Positions 12,240-23,035 of a stretch of 64,000 nt of DNA are shown piece after piece. The stretch is from NCBI GenBank assembly GCA_947034895.1, contig OX344761.1:73159839-73223838 (forward strand), written 5' to 3'. The translations under genes were made by a program, and so were the position numbers. Below the pieces are notes generated by a model. It made no database searches. It saw only the letters and a list, made by a program, of their open reading frames with translations, and was not told the origin of the DNA. This stretch comes from Rhytidiadelphus loreus (lineage: Eukaryota > Streptophyta > Bryopsida > Hypnales > Hylocomiaceae). Within the stretch, counting starts at the first letter, position 1, and every line of letters begins with the position of its first letter.

Positions 12240-13080
12240 CCCCTAAAGGACCATTGTCCCCTCGGTGGACAAAATGGATTTCGGGCAAGTTTGTATGATC
12301 TTAATTTTTAGTTAAACTTTTTGAAACCTCCTCATAAGATAGAAAAACTTATTAGCTACGTGGTAATATAGATTTTATTTCAGTTGGTGCTTGGGAGCAA
12401 AAGTTATGGCATCTTAACCATAAATTTCACGTCACTAGGCAGAATAAGAAATGTATAGAAATTTGAAATTAATTTTTTAATTTTTTCCTTCTTGAAAATC
12501 ATATTTTTGTCTACATGTGAAGCTTTTATTCATTCCATTTGATTAGTACTATGAAAGTTAAAAACAATTTTGTGTCCAAACGGGCAATTTGAACATCTTC
12601 TTCAAAAAATAACTTATTGGATGCAATTTTGAATGCAATTCTCACAATTTAAAAAAAAAAAATGTTTAACAACTTTAAGTTTCCTATTTAGAACAATCTC
12701 ACCGTTGACATTATTGTATTTCAATTCCATTTTAGAGCTATTAATGCTTTAGTTTTTCTTTCAATCTTGAACTTGCTTCTACTTAATAATTTAAAAAAAA
12801 ATGAAAATCAAGAGTGTTTTTAAAAAAACAAAATTTAATTCTAAACTTTCAACACAATTCTTGAACACAAAATTTTTAAATATTTAAATTCTAGATGAGC
12901 AATTTCCAAATTCTAATTTAGAGCTATTCAAATTGTATGTTCTACATTACAAAAAACTTGAATAGGAATTGTGTCCAAACCACCTCCTAGTAAAATGTTT
13001 GCCAAATAATTAAAATATCTTTAATTGAATTGAAGTTTTTAACACTAAAATTTCATGTGGAAAATTTTTAAACCACCAAG
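12240..13080 (-). mobile_element. piggyBac-like MITE, copy E1c, inverted and truncated (inside CACTA)
   Basis: Begins CCCCTAAAGGACCATTGTCC, which is the reverse complement of the right end of copy E1d. Further interior matches in that orientation include GAACAATCTCACC and CATCTTCTTCAAA/CATCTTCTTGAAA. The flanking TTAA is degraded to CTGA and the far terminus was not found, so the end coordinate is approximate. It lies tail-to-tail with E1b, 22 bp away. Confidence 0.6.
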
Positions 13081-13145
13081 TTTGACATTGTATAAGCAAT
13101 AGAAATATTTTCTATTAACTACTTAACTCACAATTCAGTCTTTTT

Positions 13146-13506
13146 TCAATTCAGCAGACTTTGGAGGCTGTTTTTGCATAGTGAAGTCTTTTTTTTCAAA
13201 AAACTTCAAACTAGTAAAAGTTGGAAGATCAAGTAAACTTTCATCTCCAAAAATCCGTTTGTGATTTTGAGTCTTCAATAAAAAGTTATGGGCAAAATTC
13301 AGAGAGAGTGTTTGTAAATATTAAAAAATAATTTCATTCCAAACCCTCTCTGAATTTTGCTCATAACTTTTTACTGAAAACTCAAAATCACAAACGGATT
13401 TTTGGAGATGAAAGTTTAATTGATCTTCCAAATTTTACTAGTTTGAAGTTTTTTGAAAAAAGGTACTATACTATGAGAAATTAGCCTCCAAAGTCTGCTG
13501 AATTGA
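13146..13506. repeat. Long inverted repeat, arms about 168 bp, loop about 25 bp
   Basis: The left arm (13146-13314) and right arm (13340-13506) are reverse complements with few mismatches. Paired blocks include TTCAGCAGACTTTGGAGGCT with its complement at the far end, TTTCATCTCCAAAAATCCGT, and AAAATTCAGAGAG. The transcript would fold into one long hairpin. It lies inside the CACTA element and could be a foldback MITE or a small-RNA-producing hairpin. Confidence 0.9.
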
Positions 13507-13578
13507 ACCAAAAATGACCAAAATTTGAAAACCGAAATAAATAACGTTTTTTTTCCCATTACGGTCATGTAATTTTCC

Positions 13579-13650
13579 ACATGGTGCAATGGATAAGACC
13601 TTGCACCCCTAGCCAAGGGGTGCAAGGTTCAAACCCCATTGCACCCCGCC
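13579..13650 (+). other. tRNA-like segment (A and B boxes), probably SINE-derived
   Basis: ATGGTGCAATGGATAAGACC matches a tRNA D-arm/A-box, CACCCCTAGCCAAGGGGTG can form an anticodon-like stem-loop, and GGTTCAAACCC matches the B-box. The closing ATTGCACC can pair with GGTGCAAT. Acceptor and anticodon stems are not canonical, so this is not called a functional tRNA. It is followed by a GC-rich tail (13644-13700) foreign to its AT-rich surroundings. Confidence 0.6.
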
Positions 13651-13935
13651 CGCGTGGGGTGCCACCTAGGCGCTGTCCGCGTGGCGGTGCCACGTGGCGC
13701 TTGCATGGCAGTTTTAAATTATTATTTTTTTCAAAATTGAAAAATTGAAAAAAAATTAACAAATTTTTGTTGAAAATTATGTACAAATCAACAAGTTTTA
13801 GTTGCAATTTTTGTCCAAATCAACAAGTTTTAGCTAGAATTTTGTCCAAATCAACAGGTCCAAATCAACACAAACTATTTTGTCCGAATCAACACTTTTT
13901 TGTGAAGTTGGACGCTGAATTTTCTACTAGTGTTT

Positions 13936-14706
13936 GGATGCATGGGACCGGAAGTCAATACATATGCAAAGGGCTAGAAACGCTATGTTAGTATAGGAAG
14001 GATGATATTAGATATAGTAGAAGACCTAAGATATGGAAGGCATTGATGGTCAATTTCGTTAAAATGGTGGTATTTCATTAAAATGGTACAAAATGAAACC
14101 ACTGAAAGAATGAAAACAATGGAAAGATTGTTTGAGGGGAGTGGAAATGCGTGAACTAGGAGTGATTTGAATGTGCTAGGCATAAAATTGGCACATGTAT
14201 GACCCTATTGCGGCATACTTATTCTCTTTTGTAGAAGATATTCCATTAAAATGGCATGCGGAATACCGCCATTTTAACAAAATTGACCATTTGACAAATC
14301 TGAAGGAGTAAATCAAACACATGATATTTGTTTTATTATATTATAGATTTGTTTAATCTTGATAAATAATAGTATAGTAAAGATTTGCTCGAGAAACAAA
14401 ACCCAAGGAATCCTCTAGTGGTGGATTTTTTATTTGGAAAAAGATCAATTAGTCTATCATTTTGTATCTAAGGTCACTTTTACGTAGGAAAATCACTCTC
14501 TTCTTATAAATGAATAAAAATCCCCTTAATTATGTATTTGTATAATACAGGTATATTTTCTATCCTAACCTATGTTAGTATCTGCCCATTACCCACAATT
14601 ATAATTCTAGGACATACAGTCTTTGTCTTGCACTAGAATTTCTATGTCAAATAGTCATCAATATGTCAAATAATCTTGGCTCCTGTTCTATCGACTTAAT
14701 CAAGAC

Positions 14707-14708
<2 letters not shown>
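13936..14708. other. AT-rich intergenic DNA
   Basis: No gene seen. A GGAAAG/AAAATGG-rich patch at 14040-14110 contains near-repeats of the phrase CATTAAAATGG. Confidence 0.4.

Positions 14709-14752
<44 letters not shown>
14709..14752. repeat. (AT)n microsatellite
   Basis: About 21 uninterrupted TA dinucleotides between ACCACA and CATTCAAG. A second run is at 43501-43543. Confidence 0.95.
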
Positions 14753-14753
<1 letters not shown>

Positions 14754-16560
14754 TCAAGCACATTCATACATTTACAAACTCCTTAATTATTTCTTCTTGC
14801 TTTAGTGAAATGTCAAGTGGTCCAATATCTATCTTACTAGCCTAATTGCTATAATGCAGGTATGCAAATATCACAACCAATAAGGTCAATTTGTCTCGGT
14901 ATGCAAAGCATGCAAAAGTTTAATTTTATTCCCGTTTAGTTAAGTTCTGATCAAATAGATACATTAGCTTTCTTTCTCCACGCTCCATTAGCAAGTGAAT
15001 TAGGCCAATTCCCACATATCACATTTACAATTCAACAAAATAGCTAATGGCTCAATTGGTCGTACTATACTAAACACACGCTAAGTCCAATAGCCACAAT
15101 ATCACCATGCTCTTAATTCACTTTGTCAATTGGACCACATTCTTTCCCAAGCATTGTTCACTATGGTCAATTTGTCCAAATCTAGCATAGAATCACAATA
15201 AGAGATACACAAAGATTTTGATTAGCACAAACAATCTTGCTCCATGTCTCCATCACACAGGACTTGTCACTAATTGTCAATTTTTCCCTTTCTAATTCCA
15301 TTACAATTACTTGACAACTTGACAACTACACCGAGTTCCAACGTCTTAGCATGGTAGTTAACAATCTTCATACATAATTTTAGAGACTCCTTGTTATGTT
15401 GATTAGACTTAGTAAGCCCAACTATTCTCTATCCAGTTAACTCATAATTTCTAAAGAACAACCATACCCTGATTTATACTTTTTGATCCAAGTTTACACA
15501 CACACTATTTGATTACAACGACAAACTTCAAACTTATAGTCAATTAGACCAAGATTATGACTAAGAACTTTGCCAAATCTTGGCTTTCTTGTTATAATTT
15601 TAATTATGGACTCCTCGACTTCCAAATAATTTTCTTCACTCATATTGACATTAAGAAACTCATCAATGCTATTTCAGCATAGACAAATAAACATTTAAGC
15701 ATAATCAGCTTTAAGCAAATAGCTATTAGACATTGCTAATTACTAATTACTGGCTAATTAGTAATTACAAAAACATTGCTAATTATTGGCTTACTTCATA
15801 CTTCAAAAATTTATTCCATAGACCATTTGTCCATAACCAAGTTGATCACAGGTTCTCACCACTCACTAGCTAATCGACTTGGACATTATTTATGCTATCC
15901 ATTGTCAATTTAAAGAACTTAATATTTGACCAATAGACTCAAATGCACAAAACAGAATAAACAATTTAATCAAGGAAGCAAAACTCCTTAACAATTAATT
16001 GATTAGCACATCGTAAAAATGAAGTATAAATCAATGGTTATAAAGCAAGCAGTTCTTACCGTTTACTAGTCTTCCTGCTTTATACCTTCACAGTTGTTGT
16101 CAACTTAGTCCACTTGTCCATAGCTCCTCCAACATTTGGCAACTTGGCAATTAGATTTTCCAAAGAACAAGAATTATAACGCCAATCACTAGCTATTTCT
16201 TTCCTAAAATAGACTTCCTGTCTACTTAGCTAATCGACTTAAAATTAAGATGAGTACCAATCCCTGGTTGCTGAGTCAAAAGGAACTAAATAAGATAAAT
16301 GTCAATCTTTGACAAACTGACAATTAAGAAAAAAAACAAGCTAATCACTAGTTTCTTATAAGAAACTCAGCTATCTGTTTTTTGACAAATAGACCTATAA
16401 AAGAAATAGAAAAAAAATGCCAATCACTGGCTACACAAGTATGAGACGAATAGAGAGAAATTGTATTGAAGAAATACATGACTACATTTTACAAGGCAAG
16501 CAATGGCTACAAGCCTGAGAGAGAGAATTGCAAGCCTAATTGTCCTTATACTTCTTGGTC
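14753..16560. repeat. Decayed dispersed-repeat DNA rich in CTAATCACTAG / CAATTTGTCC words
   Basis: Phrases such as GGTCAATTTGTC, CCAATCACTAGCT, CCAATCACTGGCT, TAGCTAATCGACTT and CTAATCACTAG recur at irregular spacing. This suggests a very diverged tandem or retroelement-derived sequence. No protein-coding relic could be read. Confidence 0.35.
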
Positions 16561-18319
16561 GTAACTAAGTGAAGGTTAATAGCATTGTTTATTTGTCTTG
16601 ACCAACTGTTTACTCTTTACTAATGTGGATAATGACTCTTGAAAATCATATTTTCGAATGATGTGGAATATGACCCTTATGCATCATGGTATGTATATAT
16701 ATCAAATATAGTCTTATATGGTCCTTGTTTTATATTGAAATATGGTGATATAACCTTAGCATTAACATAACCTCGACTATTTATCTTTCACTTTTAAAAA
16801 GCTTCCAAAATTCTAAAAAGTATATCTATAAATAACAGAGAAATTTTGTAGAACTTTGCACTTGAGTGAATCACACTCACAACCATTACATACATTATCA
16901 TGATATTAATCATAATTAAACCACACAAAACAATTGTATCAAAAAATGCTATCGAAAATGTATTGGAAAATGTTTTCTTTGTGATTTTTTTTCTAATACT
17001 TTTACTTTCACCTTGCTTTTCAATTCACTTTTTTTCCTTGTAAAGAATATAGCCTAAAAAATTGCATTGATATGGACAATATAAGTGATGATAGAGTGCA
17101 ACAACATAGGCCGTTTTGTCAAATTAAATAATTATAGTGAACTTACCTTGGAGGTAAATAGCCCCCTAAAAAATACCCCATTGCTACACATGGAGTGAAA
17201 ATCATAAATAGGGGGATAATTTATTTGGAAGTCAACCTTAAAGTTGACTCTACTAGATGGACAGGGGGCCTACTAGACGTCGTGGACATTGTGTTAGTCC
17301 TATTGTCATCTTGTTTGAGAAGACAACATTGGTGGCAAAGTTCTAAATTATTGCCTACCACTTCTTTGCTTCAACTTATCCCATACCTTCAATTGAGAAT
17401 TGACAAAGAACAATGGACTCCACTATCGTATAAGGACCTCTACACCCTCCTTCTCACACTTAGCAATGAAAGTTATCCTTTCATTACACCATACAAAGTC
17501 ACCTTGATATTTGATGGTGATTGTAGTTCACTCAATAATATTAAATTTTGAACATTATCAATGTGCCTTTTCATTTCACTTTGTAACTTTGTAACCAATA
17601 ATTTTTAAAACAAATGACATTATTCTTTTTAATTATTTTATACCAACCCCGCTCTTTAGCTATGATAGTCAAAAAGACTCTTTTAGGTCATTTGGACTAC
17701 ATACCTCAATCAGTTGGAGCTTGACTTTCAAATCCAAACTAAAACAAAGCAATGGGTGAAGTGGGCCTATTTTATCCCTTGAAGGATGGGCCATTGTTCA
17801 TCACTCTATTTGCTGCCATTTTGGAACTAGATATGAATGAAAAAATTTATGTTTAATTTTCAGAGACAAAACCATATGTCTACCACAAGTCAAAAAAAGT
17901 TCAAATTTTGGGGGAAAATTTTTAAATTACATGAATGTTTTAAGAAAAAAAATGAAGAAGTTCATATCAAATATAGAATATACTCAAAAAATCTGAGATT
18001 CACCATAGATGTTTATTATAGCATATAACATCAAAGTATAAACCAAAGCTATTGTATCACCCTAAAATTAAAAAAATCAACAAACCATGGTTATAGGTCC
18101 AAAATTCACATTGCTGTAAAATATTGAAATTTATGAATTTTTCAAAATTTTCAATTGGAGGAGAAACTATACTTGATAAGCTTCATTTCACTAGATTACT
18201 TTGTTTCAAATTCAAAATATATCATTTTTATGGCTAAAATTTACATCAAAAGAAAAAAACAAGAAATGGCCAAAACATAGTGCTAGGTGATCTGTTGACT
18301 AGAATGAATAAGATGGTTC
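16561..18319. other. AT-rich intergenic DNA
   Basis: The only longer frame (17195-17551, 118 codons) shows no domain or motif I recognise and is not called. Otherwise nothing is seen. Confidence 0.4.
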
Positions 18320-19256
18320 TTAACCCCTAAAGGACCAAGGCCTTTTTCTGCCAGAAAACACTCAAAACTGCCATACCTATAGCAAGGAGTAAAAGAAATT
18401 GAAACATTTTTTTTCCCACATCTAACCGTAAGATCTTACACATAACTAGTATGAGAGTGTGTGGAAAAAATTTCAGAATTTTTGACCGCTCAGATTGCAA
18501 GGTATTTGCGTTTAAAGTAGAAAAAACAAGTTCTTCAACACATTGCGGGACTAGATTTTTTGACTTTGAACATTTTTAACTTAAAATTTTTGCACTACAG
18601 AGTTTTGAGCTTTAAATCTTTATAGTGGATAATTGAGTTGAGAGTCTAGGTAAAAAAAAATTCAAAAAAAAATTAATCATCATTCTTAAATGAATTGTTA
18701 AGTAGTAGTAGGTATGAGATAGAAGGAAAATCTAAAATATTCATATCTTTTAGATGGAATTAAAATGCACTAATTCCAATGGTGAGATTGTTCTAGCAAG
18801 TAAATCAGACCACGCAAAAAAAAGAAAATTGAAAAATTTGAAAAATTGCATTCAGAAATGAATCCTACAAGTAATTTTTTTCAAGAAGATGCTCTAACTG
18901 CTCGAAAAACAAGAATGTCCATAACTTTCTCATAACATATCCAAAAGAAATGAATCAAAGCTTTCCAAATAGACAAAAATATAATCTATGAGAAAAAATA
19001 ATATTAAAAAGAAAGTTCTATTTTTTTCTATTTTATTTTGGCTGCCCGAGCTTCCCTCCGTCCCCTCGTTTAAGCTTATTTGGTCATAACTATTGTTTCC
19101 GGTCACCAATTTTGAAAAAATTATATTCCCACAAAGCTAATCAACTTTTCTACCTCCAAAAAGAATTTCAAAAAATTAGGAGAAAATTTCAGCCCATAAG
19201 TACCTGCCCCAAAACGCATTTGTCCCCCAAAGGGACAATGGTCCTTTAGGGGTTAA
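18320..19256 (+). mobile_element. TTAA-flanked piggyBac-like MITE, copy E1d (best-preserved ends)
   Basis: TTAA (18320-18323) then CCCCTAAAGGACCAAGG at the left; CAATGGTCCTTTAGGGG then TTAA (19253-19256) at the right. The 929-bp element has near-perfect 14-bp inverted termini (CCCCTAAAGGACCA). It is non-coding. Its interior is diagnostic of the family (ATCTAACCGTAAGATCTTAC near the left end, GCTGCCCGAGC in the middle). Confidence 0.8.
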
Positions 19257-20536
19257 ATGAACTTTTTTAGACATTGAGCAGATTAAGGAGAAAGTGTTAT
19301 TTAATGCAAACAGTCAATCATTCTCCTTGATTTCCCCATATCACTTTACAAGTTGCAAGGGAACCAATTTGGGGAGACCTATCATAGGCATGAAAATTCA
19401 TAAGTAATTCAATAGTGCTTCAAAAATATTAAATCACGTATGCTACATGAGATAGGCAAGAAAATCACGCCTTCCAAGAGGGAAGATATTTACAGAACAT
19501 AATAAATTCACAAAGTGCGTCAACCTGAAAGGCATGGAAACTACCCCAAGTCTTTATAAGCAGAAACATGACAATATCCATTTTACACACCGTTCCACAC
19601 TCTACAATTGCTGCGCGGAAGTACTTGTGGCAAAGAACAGAAATAAATGTTAGCCCAGTCGCCTCGTCGAGTTGTCCTCACAGCGCGCTAGCCAGACCCA
19701 TGGTACACTACTGTAGTTATATACAATTCTACGCAAACTTGCTCCGAGGTTCTTCCAGCCTCACCCAACATCCACCGTCCGTTGATTCCATTCTCTAGAG
19801 CAGATAAAAATCTGTCCTACCTGTCAACAACAACCTGACATAGCTTGAGCCTGTTTCTACATAGTAAGATACAAATTAATCAGAAGCGACCATCCTATCT
19901 CTCCTCAGCAGGCAGCTCGGAATACTTTGGACCAGTTTCTAGGCTGTTACATACACATAAACCAAGAAAGGATAAAACCCTCAGAGGCCTACTAGTGATA
20001 CTGGTTCTCAAATATTCAATCAAACCCCCCTAAAGGAACTTCTTCACAACAGGCGATCTCGACATGCAAACCTTTTGTCTCGTCAATGCCAGGCACCCCT
20101 ACTAAACATCCGCAACCACAAACGACCAGTCTGGAAATTGAACCACATGCCTAAGCACACTGTTTGTCGGATTTGACAGCTACCAACGAAGACAGGTTCC
20201 TGGATAATCTCGAAAGAGATTTGAAGATTGCACAACGGTGCGTGACGAAAAAGGGGAAAAAGCCATCCTTCAAACAGAAAACATGATCAGCCACCTGCAC
20301 ACCCGCATGTAGAAACCAATTTTCAGATATTAGCCATAGATACTGCAACTGTAACTCCGATTGACTTGGTCCGACCTTCAAGATTGTTCATCGGAATCCA
20401 CACACTAACACAGAGAATCACTAAGAGCTGATCCCAAAAATTCAAAACCTGCCACAAAATACCCACGAGAGACCCCTTTACAAAGTGACGGCATATAAAG
20501 AATTCGGAAACCAAGAAACCAATCTAGCCACCTCAT
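19257..20536 (-). other. Probable 3' untranslated/downstream region of the zinc-finger gene
   Basis: From about 19560 the base composition becomes gene-like (less AT-rich) and stays so up to the zinc-finger stop codon at 20537. No frame here encodes a recognisable protein. On the minus strand a splice-donor-like site (AGCAGAGTAAGC) lies just inside the gene's 3' end, with acceptor-like GGCAGGT and TGCAGGT sites downstream. The region may therefore hold alternative 3' exons or a spliced 3' UTR. Confidence 0.4.
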
Positions 20537-23035
20537 TTACACTTGTTCCCATTGCAAAAGCCTCACTAGCAAACAACCAGGGATTCCCTTCAGCTTACTC
20601 TGCTGAAATGCCGACCCCGTTGCCGTCACCCCTAACGCTGCTTGTGCTTCAGATTCAGACGCCTCTGGCTTGAGTTCCTCCGAGGGCACTCCAGCTCCCA
20701 CCAGGCTGGGCGTGATAGCATCCACTTCAATTCTCATCTCTTCCGCTGCTGCTTCGCCACCTGAGCTCTCCTCCACCCTGGCTCCGCTTGTACTCAACGG
20801 TTCAGGCATAGTTCCATCTTCCTCACCCATTTGGGTTGCATCGACACTGCCTACCTCTTGCATCTCTACATCATATACAACAGCTGAACTGTTCCCTTCA
20901 TTCTGCCCCGAAGGCATCACCTCCGCAGCCATTGGAACAGCTGCTTCCCCAGCCATTGAATCAGCTACCTCCGCAGCCATTGGAACAGCTGCCTCCCCAG
21001 CCTTTGAGTCAGCTACCTCCGCAGCCATTGGAACAGCTGCCTCCCCAGCCATTGAGTCAGCCGCTTCCCCAGTCATTAGGTCTGTTGCCTCTCCAGCCAT
21101 TGCATCACCTGCCTCGGTGGCCACTGCGTCGCCGGCCACTGCAACCGTTACCTCCTCGGCCATTTCTTTCATTGCATCCCCAGCCATTACATCCCCTGAC
21201 TCCCCCTCCGTGTCCTTTGTCATAGCCTCGCTCTGCAAGCCGGACGTCTCAAGAGGCTCCTGCCCTTGCTCTGGAGTTCCAGGCTCTGGCCTTACGATGT
21301 CCAGATCAGAGACCGCGTGGGTTGTGCCATCATTGAACATACCAGCGTCCGACAGCACTGCGGCCTCGAGAATCTCCTGCAAGTAGTCCGGCCTTCGATC
21401 ATGGCTCGCCTGCCCCCCACCCGCTGCCTGCATGCCCTCGCCGTCCACCTCCACCAAGGCGTCGAACAAGATGCTAGCGTCGTCGTGCACACCTACGGGG
21501 GAGAATATCACGCCATCCATGGCCTCGCTCTTCACCGCTGGCTGAGCCTCACCCATGTGGCTCAACGCAGCCTCCTGCTCACTCGAAGGCTCCAGCCCGC
21601 GCACGCCTTCCCCATTCCCCTCGTCAGCCGTTTTCACCTCGTGCCTGGAAACCCTACTCTCGATGCGTCGAAACTCCTTGTGAGTTATCGACCGCGGCCT
21701 TGTCTGCTGATGCCTGAATTGATGGTGCTGCTGCTCGGGCTCGTGGGGGGCCTCGGGTTCTACTGGAGATGGGTTTGTCCGAGGTCGAGCCCTAACTGTC
21801 TCAGCGCTGCTGTTGCTCACTCCGCTGGACGGCGTCTCGGGCTTCACGGACGGGTTTTTCCGACGCATCGGAGTCATGCTTCGAGAGATTCGAGGGGAGC
21901 TGTTGATCACCCGGTGCAGCTGTCGAGCGAGCTCCTCGTCGTCCACCGATGGACGTCTTCCTCCGTACCCATCGTCTCGCTCGTGTTTCATCGAGGCTGA
22001 CCTTTCTCTTCGCGGCTCCGAGTGCACGTTGATTTGGAGCCTCACGGGGGCACCCAACTTGGTCTCGGAGTTTCCGAGTTTCCTTCTAAGCTCAGGCCGA
22101 CACGCAGCTTCTGCCTTGCAGGCGAGCGCCGCAGCTTCCAGAGCGGCCTTTGCCGCTGCAGCTGCTTTCACGGCGGCACCCGCCTTGACAGCGGCGTTCG
22201 CCTTCGCTGCCGCGGCCACTTTCGCCGCAGCTGTTGCGGCGTTGCGCGCAGCCACGGCTGCTTCTTGGGGCGACGCTGCTGCTGCTGCTGCTCCTGCAGT
22301 AACCCCCAACGGTGGTGCTTGTGACGACACCACCTTCCTTGGCGGTCCTAAGCTTGAAGCTTTCGCGACGCCCACTGCGTCCGGACTCGGCCTTTGCCGC
22401 TCGAATCTTGAACCGTCTCCGTGATGATCTCTGCGCTCTCTGTGCATGCGCGGCTTCTTGAGTGTTGCGCTCACGAAATCGACAGGGCTGGAGCCCGTCT
22501 CGTTCGGCCTCCCTGAACCGGACTTGCTCCGCATCCCAGTCACTCCATTGGCCTCTCTCGGCCGTTTCACACAATCCAAGCAAATGTACGACGCGGCGTC
22601 CGGCTTGCTCCCCGAATGCTTCTGCTCGCACTCAGGATGCACCGACCGCCTGCATCGCGTGCACACCAGCCATATCAACGGGTCTCCTAACAGAGTCGCG
22701 TCGTGGTACATAACCAAACAATGAGGACAGAACATGCTCTTCGAGTAAAGTAGGGTACAGGCACTGCAAAGACGCAAGGAAACGCCCCCTCGCTTGATTC
22801 TGCGCAAGCTGTTGCTATCCACGGTTTTACAACCCATGCACCCATCCTCGCCCTTGCGCACTCCCGATTCCACAGTGGGAGACACCACCGGGGGGGGCGA
22901 CGTCGGCAGCAACCCATTCAGCTTCAACCCTGCCAGCAATCGCTTCCGCGGGGGAAGCGAGCCTCCTTCCATTTGCAGCGCCCGAGACGCTGCCGCATCT
23001 CCCGTGTCCATCGCTCCTACATCCGCGTCACCCAT
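20537..23035 (-). CDS. RING/PHD-like zinc-finger nuclear protein, 832 aa, single exon
   Basis: Residues 66-155 form a cysteine-rich module: CX2C (C66, C69), CX2C (C90, C93), CX2C (C103, C106), H111, CX2C (C125, C128), HX2C (H133, C136) and CX2C (C152, C155). It contains the signature LCSACTLLYSKSMFCPHC, found in plant proteins annotated as RING/FYVE/PHD superfamily. A basic patch (VKRPRE) follows. Residues 248-312 are an alanine-rich, likely helical segment. The C-terminal half is acidic, with imperfect repeats of EAAVPMAAEVADSMAG. A chromatin or transcription role in the nucleus is inference. The start ATG is the first in a long open frame with a GC-rich upstream region. Codon use is GC-rich, unlike the surroundings. 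The last 25-30 codons might be intron read-through, because GTAAGC follows the codons for FQQ. The family assignment is good; the function is unknown. Confidence 0.85.
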   Translation of the reverse strand: MGDADVGAMDTGDAAASRALQMEGGSLPPRKRLLAGLKLNGLLPTSPPPVVSPTVESGVRKGEDGCMGCKTVDSNSLRRIKRGGVSLRLCSACTLLYSKSMFCPHCLVMYHDATLLGDPLIWLVCTRCRRSVHPECEQKHSGSKPDAASYICLDCVKRPREANGVTGMRSKSGSGRPNETGSSPVDFVSATLKKPRMHRERRDHHGDGSRFERQRPSPDAVGVAKASSLGPPRKVVSSQAPPLGVTAGAAAAAASPQEAAVAARNAATAAAKVAAAAKANAAVKAGAAVKAAAAAKAALEAAALACKAEAACRPELRRKLGNSETKLGAPVRLQINVHSEPRRERSASMKHERDDGYGGRRPSVDDEELARQLHRVINSSPRISRSMTPMRRKNPSVKPETPSSGVSNSSAETVRARPRTNPSPVEPEAPHEPEQQHHQFRHQQTRPRSITHKEFRRIESRVSRHEVKTADEGNGEGVRGLEPSSEQEAALSHMGEAQPAVKSEAMDGVIFSPVGVHDDASILFDALVEVDGEGMQAAGGGQASHDRRPDYLQEILEAAVLSDAGMFNDGTTHAVSDLDIVRPEPGTPEQGQEPLETSGLQSEAMTKDTEGESGDVMAGDAMKEMAEEVTVAVAGDAVATEAGDAMAGEATDLMTGEAADSMAGEAAVPMAAEVADSKAGEAAVPMAAEVADSMAGEAAVPMAAEVMPSGQNEGNSSAVVYDVEMQEVGSVDATQMGEEDGTMPEPLSTSGARVEESSGGEAAAEEMRIEVDAITPSLVGAGVPSEELKPEASESEAQAALGVTATGSAFQQSKLKGIPGCLLVRLLQWEQV
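20930..21130 (-). repeat. Coding tandem repeat in the zinc-finger gene
   Basis: Three to four near-identical blocks of about 57-60 bp encode GEAAVPMAAEVADS(M/K)A. Flanking weaker copies encode GDAMAGEATDLM and GEAADSMA. All keep frame, so length polymorphism here would change only an acidic, probably disordered region. Confidence 0.8.

Larger units (their letters stand above)
10381..13932. mobile_element. Non-autonomous CACTA (En/Spm) transposon, 3552 bp
   Basis: The left end is CACTAGTAGAAAATTGTGTC and the right end reads TGAATTTTCTACTAGTG, so the termini are inverted repeats beginning CACTA. The three bases immediately outside are TTT on both sides (10378-10380 and 13933-13935), the 3-bp target duplication expected of this superfamily. 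Subterminal regions carry multiple copies of TTGTTGATTTG (left, both strands) and CAAATCAACA (right), as in known CACTA elements. No transposase frame is present. The interior holds a G-rich array, two piggyBac-like MITEs, a long hairpin and a tRNA-like segment. Confidence 0.9.

Noticed and set aside
13579..13650. Functional tRNA gene
   Set aside because: A and B boxes are present, but acceptor and anticodon stems are not canonical and the segment lies inside a transposon.
17195..17551. 118-codon frame as a gene
   Set aside because: No recognisable motif, AT-rich context, no flanking splice or promoter support.
20670..22724. Several 80-240-codon plus-strand frames and secondary minus-strand frames
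   Set aside because: They are shadows of the GC-rich 832-codon zinc-finger gene on the minus strand. None has recognisable domains.
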